This document shows, one piece after another, positions 1-9,600 of a DNA stretch of 11,770 nt. A model generated the notes under the pieces. It searched no databases, was not told where the DNA came from, and saw only the letters and a program-made list of their open reading frames with translations. This stretch comes from an uncultured Anaerolineaceae bacterium (lineage in GTDB: Bacteria; Chloroflexota; Anaerolineae; Promineifilales; Promineifilaceae): contig CALBTC010000217.1 of the NCBI GenBank assembly GCA_937967805.1, forward strand, positions 1 to 11,770, read 5' to 3'. Made by a program: the position numbers and the translations under genes. The stretch's first letter is position 1. The number at the start of each line of letters is the position of its first letter.

Positions 1-2835
1 AATGGCCAGCTGGTCTTCGAGCTCGCGATAAATCTTCATCGCTGCCAGCAGCCAGTGCAGCGCATTATCAAATCGACCCAGGCGCTTATTAATTTCCCCT
101 AAAGACTGATTGGCCAGCGCCAGCGCCGGGCGATTGCCCAGCCGGTCTAGCAGGGCAGACTGACCTTTTAACTGCGCCAGGTATTGCTCCACCGGCCGGT
201 AGCGGCCAATTCTGATATGCTGCTCACACGATTGCTGCAAGCACAACGTTAGCAGTTCGGGTTCATCCAGTCTTTGCGCCGTTTCCAGGGCACGATAGGT
301 GGCCAACAGCGCCATTTCCACTTCTCCCTGACGCAGCAGCGCCGCGCTTTTGTACAGCATGGCCTGTACCCAGATTGATTCTGCATTAACCAGCCAGGCA
401 ACCCGCTCGGCCTGCTGGGCGCTTTCCAGCATCGACACGTAATCCGCCTGGTATTCCTGAATTTCGGCCAGGCCGTTCCAGGCACGCGCCTGAAGCAGCA
501 AATCGCCATCTTCTTCGGCGGTAAAGCGCATGGTCATGTAAGCCTGGGCCGCTTCTACCAGCCGGGCCTGCTGCAGCAAAAGTTGGCCCAAATCTTCCTG
601 CAGGCGAAGCTGCCAGATGGCGTAATGGGGCATTTCGGTGAGCAAGGCCAGGGAGCGGCAGAAATAGACGGTGGCCATCTCATTGTTGAATGTATCCTGA
701 GCGCGCTGGGCCGCCATCTCATACAGCTCGGCGGCGGTGGCTTTTTCTTCGGCCAATTCGTAATGCTCGGCAATGGTGCTGGCGTATTCAGAGATGCGCT
801 CGCCGCTTTGCTGGGCCAGCCAGTCGGCCACCTGTTTATGGTAAATGGGGCGGGCCCGCAGCAGCACCGATTCATAAGTGATCTGGTGTAAAATGGCGTG
901 TTTGAACAGGTAAGCGTTGGTGCCGGCAAAGCCGGAAGATTGGCGGCGGAAGATCATTTCGCGCTTTTCCAGGGCTTGCAGCGCGGTGCGGGTCTGGTTT
1001 TGGTCGAGTGGGTCATCGGCGGCGGCGTTCATTTGGAAAACGGCCGTATCCCAAAACACCCGTCCTACCACCGCCGCCCGCTGCAGCGTCACCCGCTCCA
1101 TGTTGGTCAGGCGGTCCAGACGGCCCTGCAACACAGAGGTGATGTTGGGCGGCACGCGCACCTCGGTGAGCTGGTTGCGCCGCAGCTGCCACTGCTCCTG
1201 CCCGGCAATAATCACGCCGTCCTCAATGAGCACTTTGATCAGCTCTTCCACATAAAAAGGATTGCCCTCGGCCTGCTGTAAAATAAGGTCAGAAAGGTCA
1301 GCCGGGATTTCCGGCAGCTTCTGCAAAATTTCCACCACCAACTGCTGGCTTTCCTCTGGCGAGAGGTTGTCGATCTGGATATTTTTGCCGGGTAACGGCC
1401 GTTCCCGATACCCACTGCCAGACTGCCCATCCTGCGGCCGAGTCACGCCAATGATGAGCAGCGGCGCTTTGCTGCAGCTGTCGGCCAGATAGCGCAGAAA
1501 ATCAAGCGACGCCTCATCGGCCCAGTGCAAATCTTCTAGAAACAGCAAAACGGCCGAATTATGCGCCGCAACTACCTCAAAAAAGGTAGCCAAATATTCA
1601 TACGCCGCCGCCCGCAGCTGGGGCGCTTCGCCCGTCTGCCCCAATGACTGCACCTTTGTCGTTAAGTCCAGCCCGATCAGCTGTCCAATAACGTTGGCCC
1701 GCATCCGAATGTCATCATTTTCCTGGCCGATAAACTGGCCCATACCCTGGACCAACTTTTCCTCCGCCACGGATGGGGGATCGTTGTCTTGAATTTCAAA
1801 ATAAGTTGCCAAAATGTCGCGAATAAGCCCAAAAGGAAGCTGGCTAATCTGCTGATAGGTGCGTCCCTTAAACACCGACACCTCATACGGCAGCGCCCGT
1901 ACCCAGTTGTTAAACTCATGCACCAATCGAGACTTGCCCACACCGGCATCACCCGTGATGGTCAAAACCTGGCCTACGCGTTTTTCCACCGCCTGCTGCA
2001 ACATATCCTTTAATAGCTGCAATTCATCATCTCGCCCCACCATGCGCGTTTCCACGCCCTCAACTCCCCGTCCCGAAGCATAAAACAGGCGCGGCTTAAT
2101 GCCCAAAACCAGATACACTTGAATCGGCTCTGAACGGCCGCGAATATTTACCAGGCCAAGTGGCTCCACATTAAACCGATCATGCACCAACATGTAGGTA
2201 TCGTGGGCAATGAGGATGCCTCCCGGCGGAGCCGACTTTTCCAAACGGCTGGCCACATTCACCGCATCACCAATGACGGTGAACTCTTCGCCGCTGCCCA
2301 CGCGCCCCAGCATCACCGGCCCGGTGTTGATGCCTATGCGAATTTGCAGGCCGCGCAAATGGGCCAGTTCTGTTTCAGAAAACTCGTCGGTGCTAACGCG
2401 CTCCGAAACAAAATCGCTTAGGGCGGCCCGCATCTGTAAAGCGGCCCGCAAGGCCCGTTCGGCATCATCTTCATGCGCTACCGGCGCACCAAACAGCCCC
2501 ATAACCGCTTCGCCCATGTGCTTGTCGATCATGCCATCCTGGTTGGTAATGGCGCTGTCCAGACGACGCCACAACACGTTCATGATATTTAAAATGTTTG
2601 TGTCGGGAAGGGAATCAGTGCCGGTATTAATGCCGGTAATATTGGCAAAAAGGATGGAAACTTGCTTGCGCTGAGCCGTTCTTACAGCCTGGTGGTTCTG
2701 TGTCGTCTGGCCAATAAGCTCGGCCAATCTTTCTTGCAGAGCCGCAATCGTTGTATCCACAACGGCATCACCCAGGATGATACGTTTTTCCTCCAGGGAG
2801 GCAATGGCCTGGTGTAGTTGCTCCTGCTCACTCAT
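1..2835 (-). CDS. Class III cyclase-STAND ATPase-TPR protein, C2-like, 3' end off the window
   Basis: An open frame of 945 codons runs without a stop from an ATG at 2835 to the left edge, so the C-terminus is missing. An N-terminal helical segment (about 1-45) precedes a class III nucleotide cyclase domain (about 58-215). There the first metal Asp is N65 (context FANITG) and the second is E109 (HMGEAV), while K105, T186, N193 and R197 (DAVNVASR) are kept. A STAND/AAA ATPase follows: Walker A GDAGVGKS at 295-302, Walker B LLFLEDLHWADE around 430-441 with D435, and a GNPFYVEEL motif at 524-532. From about 680 onward the sequence is Ala/Leu-rich and helical, as in TPR-like arrays. No signal peptide or membrane segment is seen, so it is probably cytosolic. 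The start is supported by gap-free alignment of residues 1-40 with the neighbouring paralogue. It lies 68 bases downstream of that paralogue, probably in one operon. Alone it is unlikely to be an active cyclase; I infer it is the C2-like half of a heterodimer. Confidence 0.9.
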   Translation of the reverse strand, partial: MSEQEQLHQAIASLEEKRIILGDAVVDTTIAALQERLAELIGQTTQNHQAVRTAQRKQVSILFANITGINTGTDSLPDTNILNIMNVLWRRLDSAITNQDGMIDKHMGEAVMGLFGAPVAHEDDAERALRAALQMRAALSDFVSERVSTDEFSETELAHLRGLQIRIGINTGPVMLGRVGSGEEFTVIGDAVNVASRLEKSAPPGGILIAHDTYMLVHDRFNVEPLGLVNIRGRSEPIQVYLVLGIKPRLFYASGRGVEGVETRMVGRDDELQLLKDMLQQAVEKRVGQVLTITGDAGVGKSRLVHEFNNWVRALPYEVSVFKGRTYQQISQLPFGLIRDILATYFEIQDNDPPSVAEEKLVQGMGQFIGQENDDIRMRANVIGQLIGLDLTTKVQSLGQTGEAPQLRAAAYEYLATFFEVVAAHNSAVLLFLEDLHWADEASLDFLRYLADSCSKAPLLIIGVTRPQDGQSGSGYRERPLPGKNIQIDNLSPEESQQLVVEILQKLPEIPADLSDLILQQAEGNPFYVEELIKVLIEDGVIIAGQEQWQLRRNQLTEVRVPPNITSVLQGRLDRLTNMERVTLQRAAVVGRVFWDTAVFQMNAAADDPLDQNQTRTALQALEKREMIFRRQSSGFAGTNAYLFKHAILHQITYESVLLRARPIYHKQVADWLAQQSGERISEYASTIAEHYELAEEKATAAELYEMAAQRAQDTFNNEMATVYFCRSLALLTEMPHYAIWQLRLQEDLGQLLLQQARLVEAAQAYMTMRFTAEEDGDLLLQARAWNGLAEIQEYQADYVSMLESAQQAERVAWLVNAESIWVQAMLYKSAALLRQGEVEMALLATYRALETAQRLDEPELLTLCLQQSCEQHIRIGRYRPVEQYLAQLKGQSALLDRLGNRPALALANQSLGEINKRLGRFDNALHWLLAAMKIYRELEDQLAI

Positions 2836-2874
2836 TAATACGACTCTGTCTACAGTTTTAGTATTTCTTGATAT

Positions 2875-2902
2875 GCGTGATGCGTGAGCTCACCCATCAC
2901 GC
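2875..2902. repeat. Imperfect 28-base palindrome between the two cyclase genes
   Basis: The arms GCGTGATGCGTGAG and CTCACCCATCACGC pair at 13 of 14 positions around a centre at 2888/2889. It starts 2 bases after the stop codon of the upstream cyclase gene. No T-run follows on the minus strand, so it does not look like an intrinsic terminator. It may be an mRNA hairpin that separates the two cistrons, a protein site, or a dispersed repeat. On the minus strand it contains GTGATGGGTGA, which also occurs just after smc (10240-10250). Confidence 0.6.
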
Positions 2903-2903
2903 T

Positions 2904-5900
2904 TCACGCCAGATTATATTCCTGACAGATTTTTTCAGCTTCAGCATTCAGCTTGTGTGCCTGCTCCGGATCGTCACGCAGGCGTTCATACATAGCCCAC
3001 TGCTGCAGCGTCAAGAGCAATTCATCCACGGCAGCCACGCCTAACTCACTCAGCAGGCGATGGCTGTGGCTAAAGCAGTCGGCAGCATTCACTTGCCGTT
3101 GTTGAATGGCTACCTGGCGATTTTTGGTAGGTTCTTTGGCCAAAACCATGCCCAGCACACGCCAGGCAACGGCCGTAATCCGCCGCGCCTCCCGCCCAGA
3201 CTGCTGTTTACGCACGCCCAGAGCCGTCTCCACCGCCGTCGTCGCCTGGGACAACGCTTCATCCAACAAATGATCTTCCAGAAAGAGCTGCGCCAGGCCA
3301 GATACCGCCATGCTGATAGACAACGGCCGTTGCAAAGCGCGCGCCAAACGGACGGTTTTTTCCAGCCAATTGTAGGCCTCCTGTAAATGGTCCTCTTTTA
3401 ATTCCAAATCCACGGCCGATTGGGGATCAGCCACAGCCTGGCGTAAATGTAGCTGGCCTAAACAGCAGCTCACCTGCAATCGCAGCAGATCATTATTGCT
3501 TTTATCTGCCTGGGTAAGCGCCTGCTGCAGATAAACGGCGCTTTGTTCATATTTGGCCTGGTGCATGGTCACGATACCCAAATGGCGCAGGGACAAGACC
3601 GTGCCATAGACATCGCCCAGATCGCGCGCGTATTGCAGGCAAGTTGTGTAATGCGTCACAGATGTTTGCCAATCCCGCTGTTCCCTGGCAATATGCCCCA
3701 GTTGAGCCAGCATCAGTGCTTCCCAAATGCGTTCATCAAGCTCACGGAACCGCTGCCGGGCATTATCTATAGTGTTTCTGGCCCGCTCGTGATGGCCTGA
3801 TTCCCGGGCAATATGACCCAGCAGCGCCTGCATATGTGCTTTGGGCAACGAGGCTTCGCCTTCTTTGCTATGGTTGTACAGCGTTTTGCCAATTTGTACG
3901 GCCGTATGCTGTTCGCCCACTAAAACCATTACCCAACCCAATGCCGCCCGTGCCAGAAGTTGCTGATCTGCCAGTTCAGATGCTTCGGCCACTTCAGTGG
4001 CCTGCTTTGCCTCATTGAGCGCCAGCATCAGTTCATCCTGTAATAAACAGCACATGAACAACCCTAGATGACCACGCACCATCGCCTCTTTATTATTCAT
4101 TGCTTCGGCCGTGGCTATGACAGCCCGGTACGCCTGGGTAGCCTCTTCAAATTGTGCCATCAGGCGGAGCATTTGCCCCAGGCCCTCATTCAGCGCGATG
4201 CGGTAAGGGTCCGTTTCTGGCGAATCAGGCAACAGCTTTAACGCTTGGTAATAATGCTGGACGGCCGTCTCTGGCGCGTGATCCTGGCGCGCCTGTTCGG
4301 CGGCACGACCGTACCATACAGCGCCCTGATGAAATTTCTCGGCCTGCTCCAAGTGATGGGCCACCAGGCCGGCCAACTGGGTCATTTGCACGCTGTCGTG
4401 CGTGACATACCAGGCAGCAATGCGCGCATGAACCTGTTGGCGCTCCCGCAAGGCCAACGAGTTATACGCGACCTGCCGCCAGGTATCATTGTTAAAGGCA
4501 TACTCTTGGGTACCTGAGAACGCCGAATTTTTACGCCGATAAATCCAGCCCAAGTCGACTAAATCACCTAAAACGGCCGTCAAGTCATCCCACGTTAGCG
4601 GCTGATCACCACCTGAACCGATCTGAAGCAAAGCCATATCCCAAAAAAACGGCCCTATCACCGCCGCCCGCTGCACGACACCGCGAACGGTGGGCGACAT
4701 CTGCTCCAGCCGGTTATTCAGCAGCTTTGGCAATGAAAGGGGTGCCGGCATCTCGGCCAGGTTGCCCATGCGCACATACCAGCGATTGCCAGTGGCATCG
4801 ATGATACCTGCTTGAATAAGAATCTTGACCATTTCTGCCAGGTGACGTGGATTGCCCTCCGCCCCGTTCACAATCATCTCGCTCAAGCGCAGCGGCACGT
4901 TATCCGCCTGGTGCAGCAGCTCAGATAATAAATGGCGGCTGTCAATTGACGAGAGAGGCTGGAGATCGATGTGCTGGTAAGTGAGTTGATTGTGGTCTTC
5001 GGCCACGCGCCAGGACGGCTGTTTTTTCAACAGTGCCGGTCGCGCCAGGCAGATAATCAACAAGGGCAAATCATGGCATTCGGCGATGAGATAATCTAAT
5101 AAATTAAACGACCACTCATCGGCCCAGTGAAAATCCTCTAAAAAGAAAACGGCCGCATCATTTTGCCGGCAAACGGCCGTAAAATAGGCCACTAAATCGC
5201 GAAAAGCTTGTTCGCGCAGCAGGCGCTGATCTCCTTCACCCTCATGCAGCAACTCACTGTCTGAAAAATCAAATCCCAGCAGATGCCCGATGTGGTGGGC
5301 TTTTGCCAAATTCTCACTGTTTTTGGGCTCAAATTGAGTCGTCAGGCCACGAACCAGTTTTTCGCGAGCCACAGTAGTGCTGTTGCGGCGATGAATCTCA
5401 AAATGGTTTACAAACAGATCGCGTATGAGGCCATACGGCCGTTGCCTAATGCTGCGGTCCGCCCCACCCCGGTACAGCGCCACCTGATCCGGCCATAAAC
5501 TCAGCATCCGCTCAAACTCATACAATAAGCGAGATTTACCCACACCCGCTTCGCCTACAATCGTCACCACCTGCACCAGGCCAGATTCGATCGTTCCTTG
5601 CAGTATTTCCTGCAATTGCCCAATCTCCTGGGTTCGCCCCACCAGACGCGTTTCCAAAAAGCTGGTGCCCCGATTGCCCCGTTGAAATGCGTGCGGCTTT
5701 TCGCCAATGATGATATAGCCGCGCGCGTTGCCCGCCTTCCCGTTTACCGTCAGGCTATCTTGTATCTCTGCATCGAAAAGTGGATGAATTTGCTCATAAA
5801 TCTGATGAGACACCAGCACCCCGCCCACCGGAGCCTGCTGCTCCAGTTGGTGTGCCACCGTCACGGTATCACCTAAAATGGAATAGTCACTGCCGCTGCC

Positions 5901-6407
5901 TAAAGAGCCTAAAAGCACAGAACCATAATGCACACCGATGCGCATGCGCAATGCCTGGTTTTGCGGCAGCGGACTGTTCATCTGCCGCAGCGGACCCTCA
6001 TTAAACAGCGCCAGCTCCATCTGCATATCCAGCGCCGCCTGCACCGCCCGCTCCGGATCATCTTCACGCGCCACCGGCAAACCAAAAAAAGCAATGACCG
6101 CATCCCCAACATGTTTATCGACCCGTCCACCCCAGGAATCAATAACATTGTCCAGCTTCTGCCACACGGCATTGATCATGTCTCGCACTTTTTCGGCATC
6201 CATCAGCTCAGACATGGTGGTGAAGCCAGACATATCGGCCACCAACACGGCTCCCTCAGCCTGCTGCGGCGTGGGCAGTGGTTCCGCCAGCGCCACCAGC
6301 TTGTCGCGCAAGGTAGCAATGGCAATATTGGCAACCTCTGGACTTAATACCGCACGCTGCGCTTCCAAAGTGACGATGGCTTGTTCAATTTCTTGACGAA
6401 TCAACAC
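2904..6407 (-). CDS. Class III cyclase-STAND ATPase-TPR protein, C1-like, complete
   Basis: This is a complete protein of 1167 residues starting with GTG at 6407. Residues 1-40 align without gaps to the start of the downstream paralogue, which supports this start. The cyclase domain (about 52-210) keeps both metal-binding aspartates, D58 (VADMSGFT) and D102 (KHVGDAV), plus K98. The transition-state Asn and Arg are replaced by T183 and Q187 (DTVTVAHQ). A STAND/AAA ATPase follows: Walker A GEAGVGKS at 285-292, Walker B VFFLEDFHWADEW at 420-432, and GNP at 518-520. From about 690 to 1160 it is a series of roughly 40-residue helical repeats typical of TPR arrays, probably for protein binding. No membrane segment is visible. 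A class III cyclase makes cAMP or cGMP at a dimer interface, so as a homodimer this protein lacks half of each site. I infer it is the C1-like partner of the downstream protein. Confidence 0.93.
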   Translation of the reverse strand: MLIRQEIEQAIVTLEAQRAVLSPEVANIAIATLRDKLVALAEPLPTPQQAEGAVLVADMSGFTTMSELMDAEKVRDMINAVWQKLDNVIDSWGGRVDKHVGDAVIAFFGLPVAREDDPERAVQAALDMQMELALFNEGPLRQMNSPLPQNQALRMRIGVHYGSVLLGSLGSGSDYSILGDTVTVAHQLEQQAPVGGVLVSHQIYEQIHPLFDAEIQDSLTVNGKAGNARGYIIIGEKPHAFQRGNRGTSFLETRLVGRTQEIGQLQEILQGTIESGLVQVVTIVGEAGVGKSRLLYEFERMLSLWPDQVALYRGGADRSIRQRPYGLIRDLFVNHFEIHRRNSTTVAREKLVRGLTTQFEPKNSENLAKAHHIGHLLGFDFSDSELLHEGEGDQRLLREQAFRDLVAYFTAVCRQNDAAVFFLEDFHWADEWSFNLLDYLIAECHDLPLLIICLARPALLKKQPSWRVAEDHNQLTYQHIDLQPLSSIDSRHLLSELLHQADNVPLRLSEMIVNGAEGNPRHLAEMVKILIQAGIIDATGNRWYVRMGNLAEMPAPLSLPKLLNNRLEQMSPTVRGVVQRAAVIGPFFWDMALLQIGSGGDQPLTWDDLTAVLGDLVDLGWIYRRKNSAFSGTQEYAFNNDTWRQVAYNSLALRERQQVHARIAAWYVTHDSVQMTQLAGLVAHHLEQAEKFHQGAVWYGRAAEQARQDHAPETAVQHYYQALKLLPDSPETDPYRIALNEGLGQMLRLMAQFEEATQAYRAVIATAEAMNNKEAMVRGHLGLFMCCLLQDELMLALNEAKQATEVAEASELADQQLLARAALGWVMVLVGEQHTAVQIGKTLYNHSKEGEASLPKAHMQALLGHIARESGHHERARNTIDNARQRFRELDERIWEALMLAQLGHIAREQRDWQTSVTHYTTCLQYARDLGDVYGTVLSLRHLGIVTMHQAKYEQSAVYLQQALTQADKSNNDLLRLQVSCCLGQLHLRQAVADPQSAVDLELKEDHLQEAYNWLEKTVRLARALQRPLSISMAVSGLAQLFLEDHLLDEALSQATTAVETALGVRKQQSGREARRITAVAWRVLGMVLAKEPTKNRQVAIQQRQVNAADCFSHSHRLLSELGVAAVDELLLTLQQWAMYERLRDDPEQAHKLNAEAEKICQEYNLA

Positions 6408-6463
6408 AGTAAAATCCGTATGGATGATTGATAATAGACAGATCGAGCTTTTCCCAAAAGTAT

Positions 6464-6492
6464 ATTATAGGCAATCTGGCAGAAGCTTACGA
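6464..6492 (-). promoter_or_regulatory. Probable promoter of the cyclase operon
   Basis: On the minus strand a perfect -10 box TATAAT (6469-6464) lies 17 bases after a weak -35 match TCGTAA (6492-6487). It sits about 57 bases upstream of the GTG start at 6407. The -10 is convincing; the -35 matches only three of six consensus bases, so activator help is possible. Confidence 0.5.
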
Positions 6493-6501
6493 GACGATCT
6501 T

Positions 6502-6538
6502 GGCAGCATGATTGTAACATTGTTATCAATGTGCTGCC
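6502..6538. promoter_or_regulatory. 37-base two-part inverted repeat in the divergent promoter region
   Basis: Outer arms GGCAGCA and TGCTGCC (7 bp) and inner arms TAACA and TGTTA (5 bp) are all centred on T6520, giving 24 paired bases of 37. It lies about 10 bases upstream of the cyclase-operon -35 box and about 65 upstream of the smc -35 box. The placement suits an operator or activator site. No neighbouring regulator gene identifies the protein that binds it. Confidence 0.45.
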
Positions 6539-6602
6539 GCAGTGTAAGCCGCCCACATCCTTTTACCCTTTCACGGCTGGGGCAAACGGCCGTAAACCAC
6601 AC

Positions 6603-6631
6603 TTGCATAGTTTACCAGATATCACTATACT
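6603..6631 (+). promoter_or_regulatory. Probable smc promoter
   Basis: TTGCAT (6603-6608) and TATACT (6626-6631) are separated by 17 bases, the usual sigma-70-type spacing. The -10 matches five of six consensus bases and the -35 three of six. Transcription would start near 6638, giving a leader of about 30 bases before the ATG at 6668. No strong Shine-Dalgarno sequence is visible in that leader. Confidence 0.5.
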
Positions 6632-6667
6632 GCGCGCCGCCTAAGCAAATCACAAAAAAACTTATCT

Positions 6668-9600
6668 ATGAGACTTAAAAAACTCGTCCTGCAAGGATAC
6701 AAAACATTTGCCAGCAAAACAGAATTTGTCTTTGACGAAGGCATCACGGCCATCGTGGGGCCTAACGGCAGCGGCAAGAGCAACATCGCCGACGCCGTGC
6801 GCTGGGTGCTGGGGGAGCAAAGCTACAGCACCCTGCGCGGCAAGCGCACCATCGATATGATTTTCGCCGGCAGCCAGAGCCGCCCCCGCGCCGGCATGGC
6901 CCAGGCAATTCTTACCCTGGACAACAGCGACGGCTGGCTGCCTATTGACTATAGCGAAGTAGAAATCGGCCGTCGCGCCCACCGCTCCGGCGAAAACGAA
7001 TATATCCTCAACGGGCAAAAAGTGCGCCTGAAAGACATTACCGATCTGCTGGCCACCAGCGGTCTGGCCGAACGCACCTACACCATCATCGGCCAGGGGC
7101 TGGTGGACCAGGCGCTGTCGCTGCGCGCCGAAGAGCGCCGCGCCCTGTTTGAAGAAGCCGCCGGCATCAACCATTACAAAACGCGCCGCGCCGAAACGCT
7201 GCGCCGCTTGCAGGAAACCCAGCGCAACCTCCAGCGCGTCCACGACATTTTGGCCGAAATTGGCCCCCGATTGACATCGCTCAAGCGGCAGGCCACCCGT
7301 GCCCAAAATTACGAGCAAATTTCCGTGGACCTGCAAAACCTGCTGCGCATCTGGTACGGCTACCGCTGGGAGCAGGCTAAGCGAGAAATACGACGCGCCC
7401 GCGAAACGGCCGCTTCCAGCGAAAAAACGTGGCAGGCCAGCCGCCAAAAAATGCGCGTCCAGCAAGAAAACGCCGACGACCTGCGCCGCCGGATTCATCG
7501 TCTGCAGCAGCAGGTGAGCGACACGCAAAATAAGCGGGACGAGCTGCGCGATCAGCTGGAAACGGCCCGGCGGCAGGTGGCCATTATGCAGGAACGGCGC
7601 GAATCGGTGCAGCGCCGCCTGCAAGAGTTGGAACTGGAGCTGCCACCGCTGAGCCAACAGCAGGAAGCCGCAGCCGCCGAGCTGGCCGCTGCCACTGCTG
7701 AACTCACCACGGCCCAAGCCAGCCTGATAGAAGCACGAGAACAGCTGGAACAGTTCAACGCCAACTTCCAAACGCAGCAAGCCACCATTAACAAGTGGCA
7801 GTCGGAGTTGCAAAGCTCGGTTCAGACCCAGCGCAGCACGCAAAACCGGCTGGCCCAGATGCAAGGCCAGCTCAACCAACTGCGCGAACAGCTGCACGAG
7901 CAAAGCGCCGTTCAACCCAGCCAGGATGATGCCGAAACGGTGCAGTTGCAGACCGAAATAGGAAAGTTAACGGCCGTCCTCACCACCGCCCAACAAAAAG
8001 CAGACGATCTGCGTCAAAAGCGCAGCGACCTTCAAATCCAACGCCAGGAACACATTCAGGAACTGAAAAATTTACGCCGCGACCTGCGCGACCAGGAACA
8101 GCAGTTAGGCCGCCAGCAAAAAGAACTGGCCCGGCTGGAAGCCCAAACCGAAATGCTGGACCAGATGCGCCGCAAGGAAACGGCCGTCCCCGACAACATC
8201 AAAATCCTGGGCAATCTGGCATCTATTTTGACCATCCCGGCGCAGCACCGGCAGGCCATTGAGGCCGCATTGCAGACCCGCCTGGGCACGCTGCTGCTGC
8301 CCGATGAAGCCGCCCTGTGGCAGCTCCTCGCCGAACGCGAGCCGGACGCCGCCCTGGCCGTCGCCGTGGCCGACAGCCTGCATCCCACCGCATCACCCAA
8401 AGTAGGCGGCAACGGGGCCATCGCCTGGGCCGACAGCATCGTGAAGTATGACAAACAGTTTGCTCCGCTGGTGCAGCTTTTGCTGGGGCGCGTGTTGTTG
8501 GTGGATGAGGTCAAAACGGCCGTCTCCCTGGCTAAAACGCTACCGCCTGGCTATGCTGCTGCCGCCCCGGACGGCACGGTCGCCCACTCGGGCGGCCTCA
8601 TCGAGCTGGTCAGCCAATCGGCGCAGGACAGCCTGCTGGCCCGCGAAGAAACGTGGCGCGAAGCACAGCAAAAGCTGGCGGAGAAGAAAGAAGAGGTGGC
8701 GGGGGTGGAAACGGCCGTTGCCGAGCAACAAGTCATCATCCAAGCCAAGCAGGACGCGGTTGATATGTTAAACAGCGAAGAGCAGCGGCGCATCCAGCTG
8801 ATTAACGAAGCCAGCCAGCACGTCAGCCAGGTGCAGCGGGAGTTAGACCGGCAGAAGCAGCAGCAGGCGTTTATCGAGCGACAGCAAACGGCGCAGGCTG
8901 AAGCGACGGCCCGGCTGCAAACCCGCATCGATACATTGGCAGCCCAGGCTGAAAAGGATGAGGAAGAACTGGTGCGGTTGGAAACGGCTGTGACCCACGC
9001 CCGCGCTCAGCTAGATAGCCTGCCCGTTGCCGAGGCGCAGCAGCAGCGTGAAGTTTTGCGGCAAAATATTGGCGCGGAACAGACGATTGTGGACGGCCGT
9101 CGCGCCGTGGTAGACAGCCGCCGCGCCACCCTGAACCAGGTCGAGCAGCAGCTTAACCGCCTGAAGGAACGGCAGGCAGCCCTGCAACAGCAGCAGGCAG
9201 AGCTGGCACAAAACAAGCATGAGCAAAATCGCATCCAGCTTCAGGAGCAGATGAATGAGCTGGATGCCCAACTGGGACCGATGAAAACGCGGCTGGCAGA
9301 GCTGCAGGCTGAATTGGAGAAGGTGGAGGAGGAGACGGCCGTTTCCCAAAAAGAAGCCCACGACCACGAAACGATCTACACTCAATCCAAAATCGCCTAC
9401 AGCCAGCAGCAAAGCGCCATCGAGGGGCTGCAAGAGCGCATCAAAACCGATCTGGGCATCGTCGCCCTGCATTACGACGAGGACCAGACCGGCCCCACGC
9501 CGCTGCCCATTAGCGGCGTGCAGGCGCTGCCCCAGGTCACCGAGCTGCCCGACGACATCGAAGAAACCATCCACAACTATCGCGGGCAGATGCAGCGCAT

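Noticed and set aside
1..2835. The downstream cyclase gene as a pseudogene because its metal-binding Asps are missing
   Set aside because: The frame is intact over 945 codons, the ATPase motifs are conserved, and the remaining catalytic residues K105, N193 and R197 are kept, which fits a specialised partner better than decay.
2836..2846. TAATACGACTC, identical to the first 11 bases of the phage T7 promoter
   Set aside because: The match stops before the essential CACTATAGG part, the site points into the antisense of a cyclase gene, and no phage genes are present. Chance resemblance.
6662..7915. A 417-codon open frame antisense to the 5' part of smc
   Set aside because: It lies opposite clear SMC head and coil sequence, its product is Leu/Gly/Ala-rich low-complexity, and it has no family motifs. 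It is a shadow of GC-rich, Gln-rich coding sequence.
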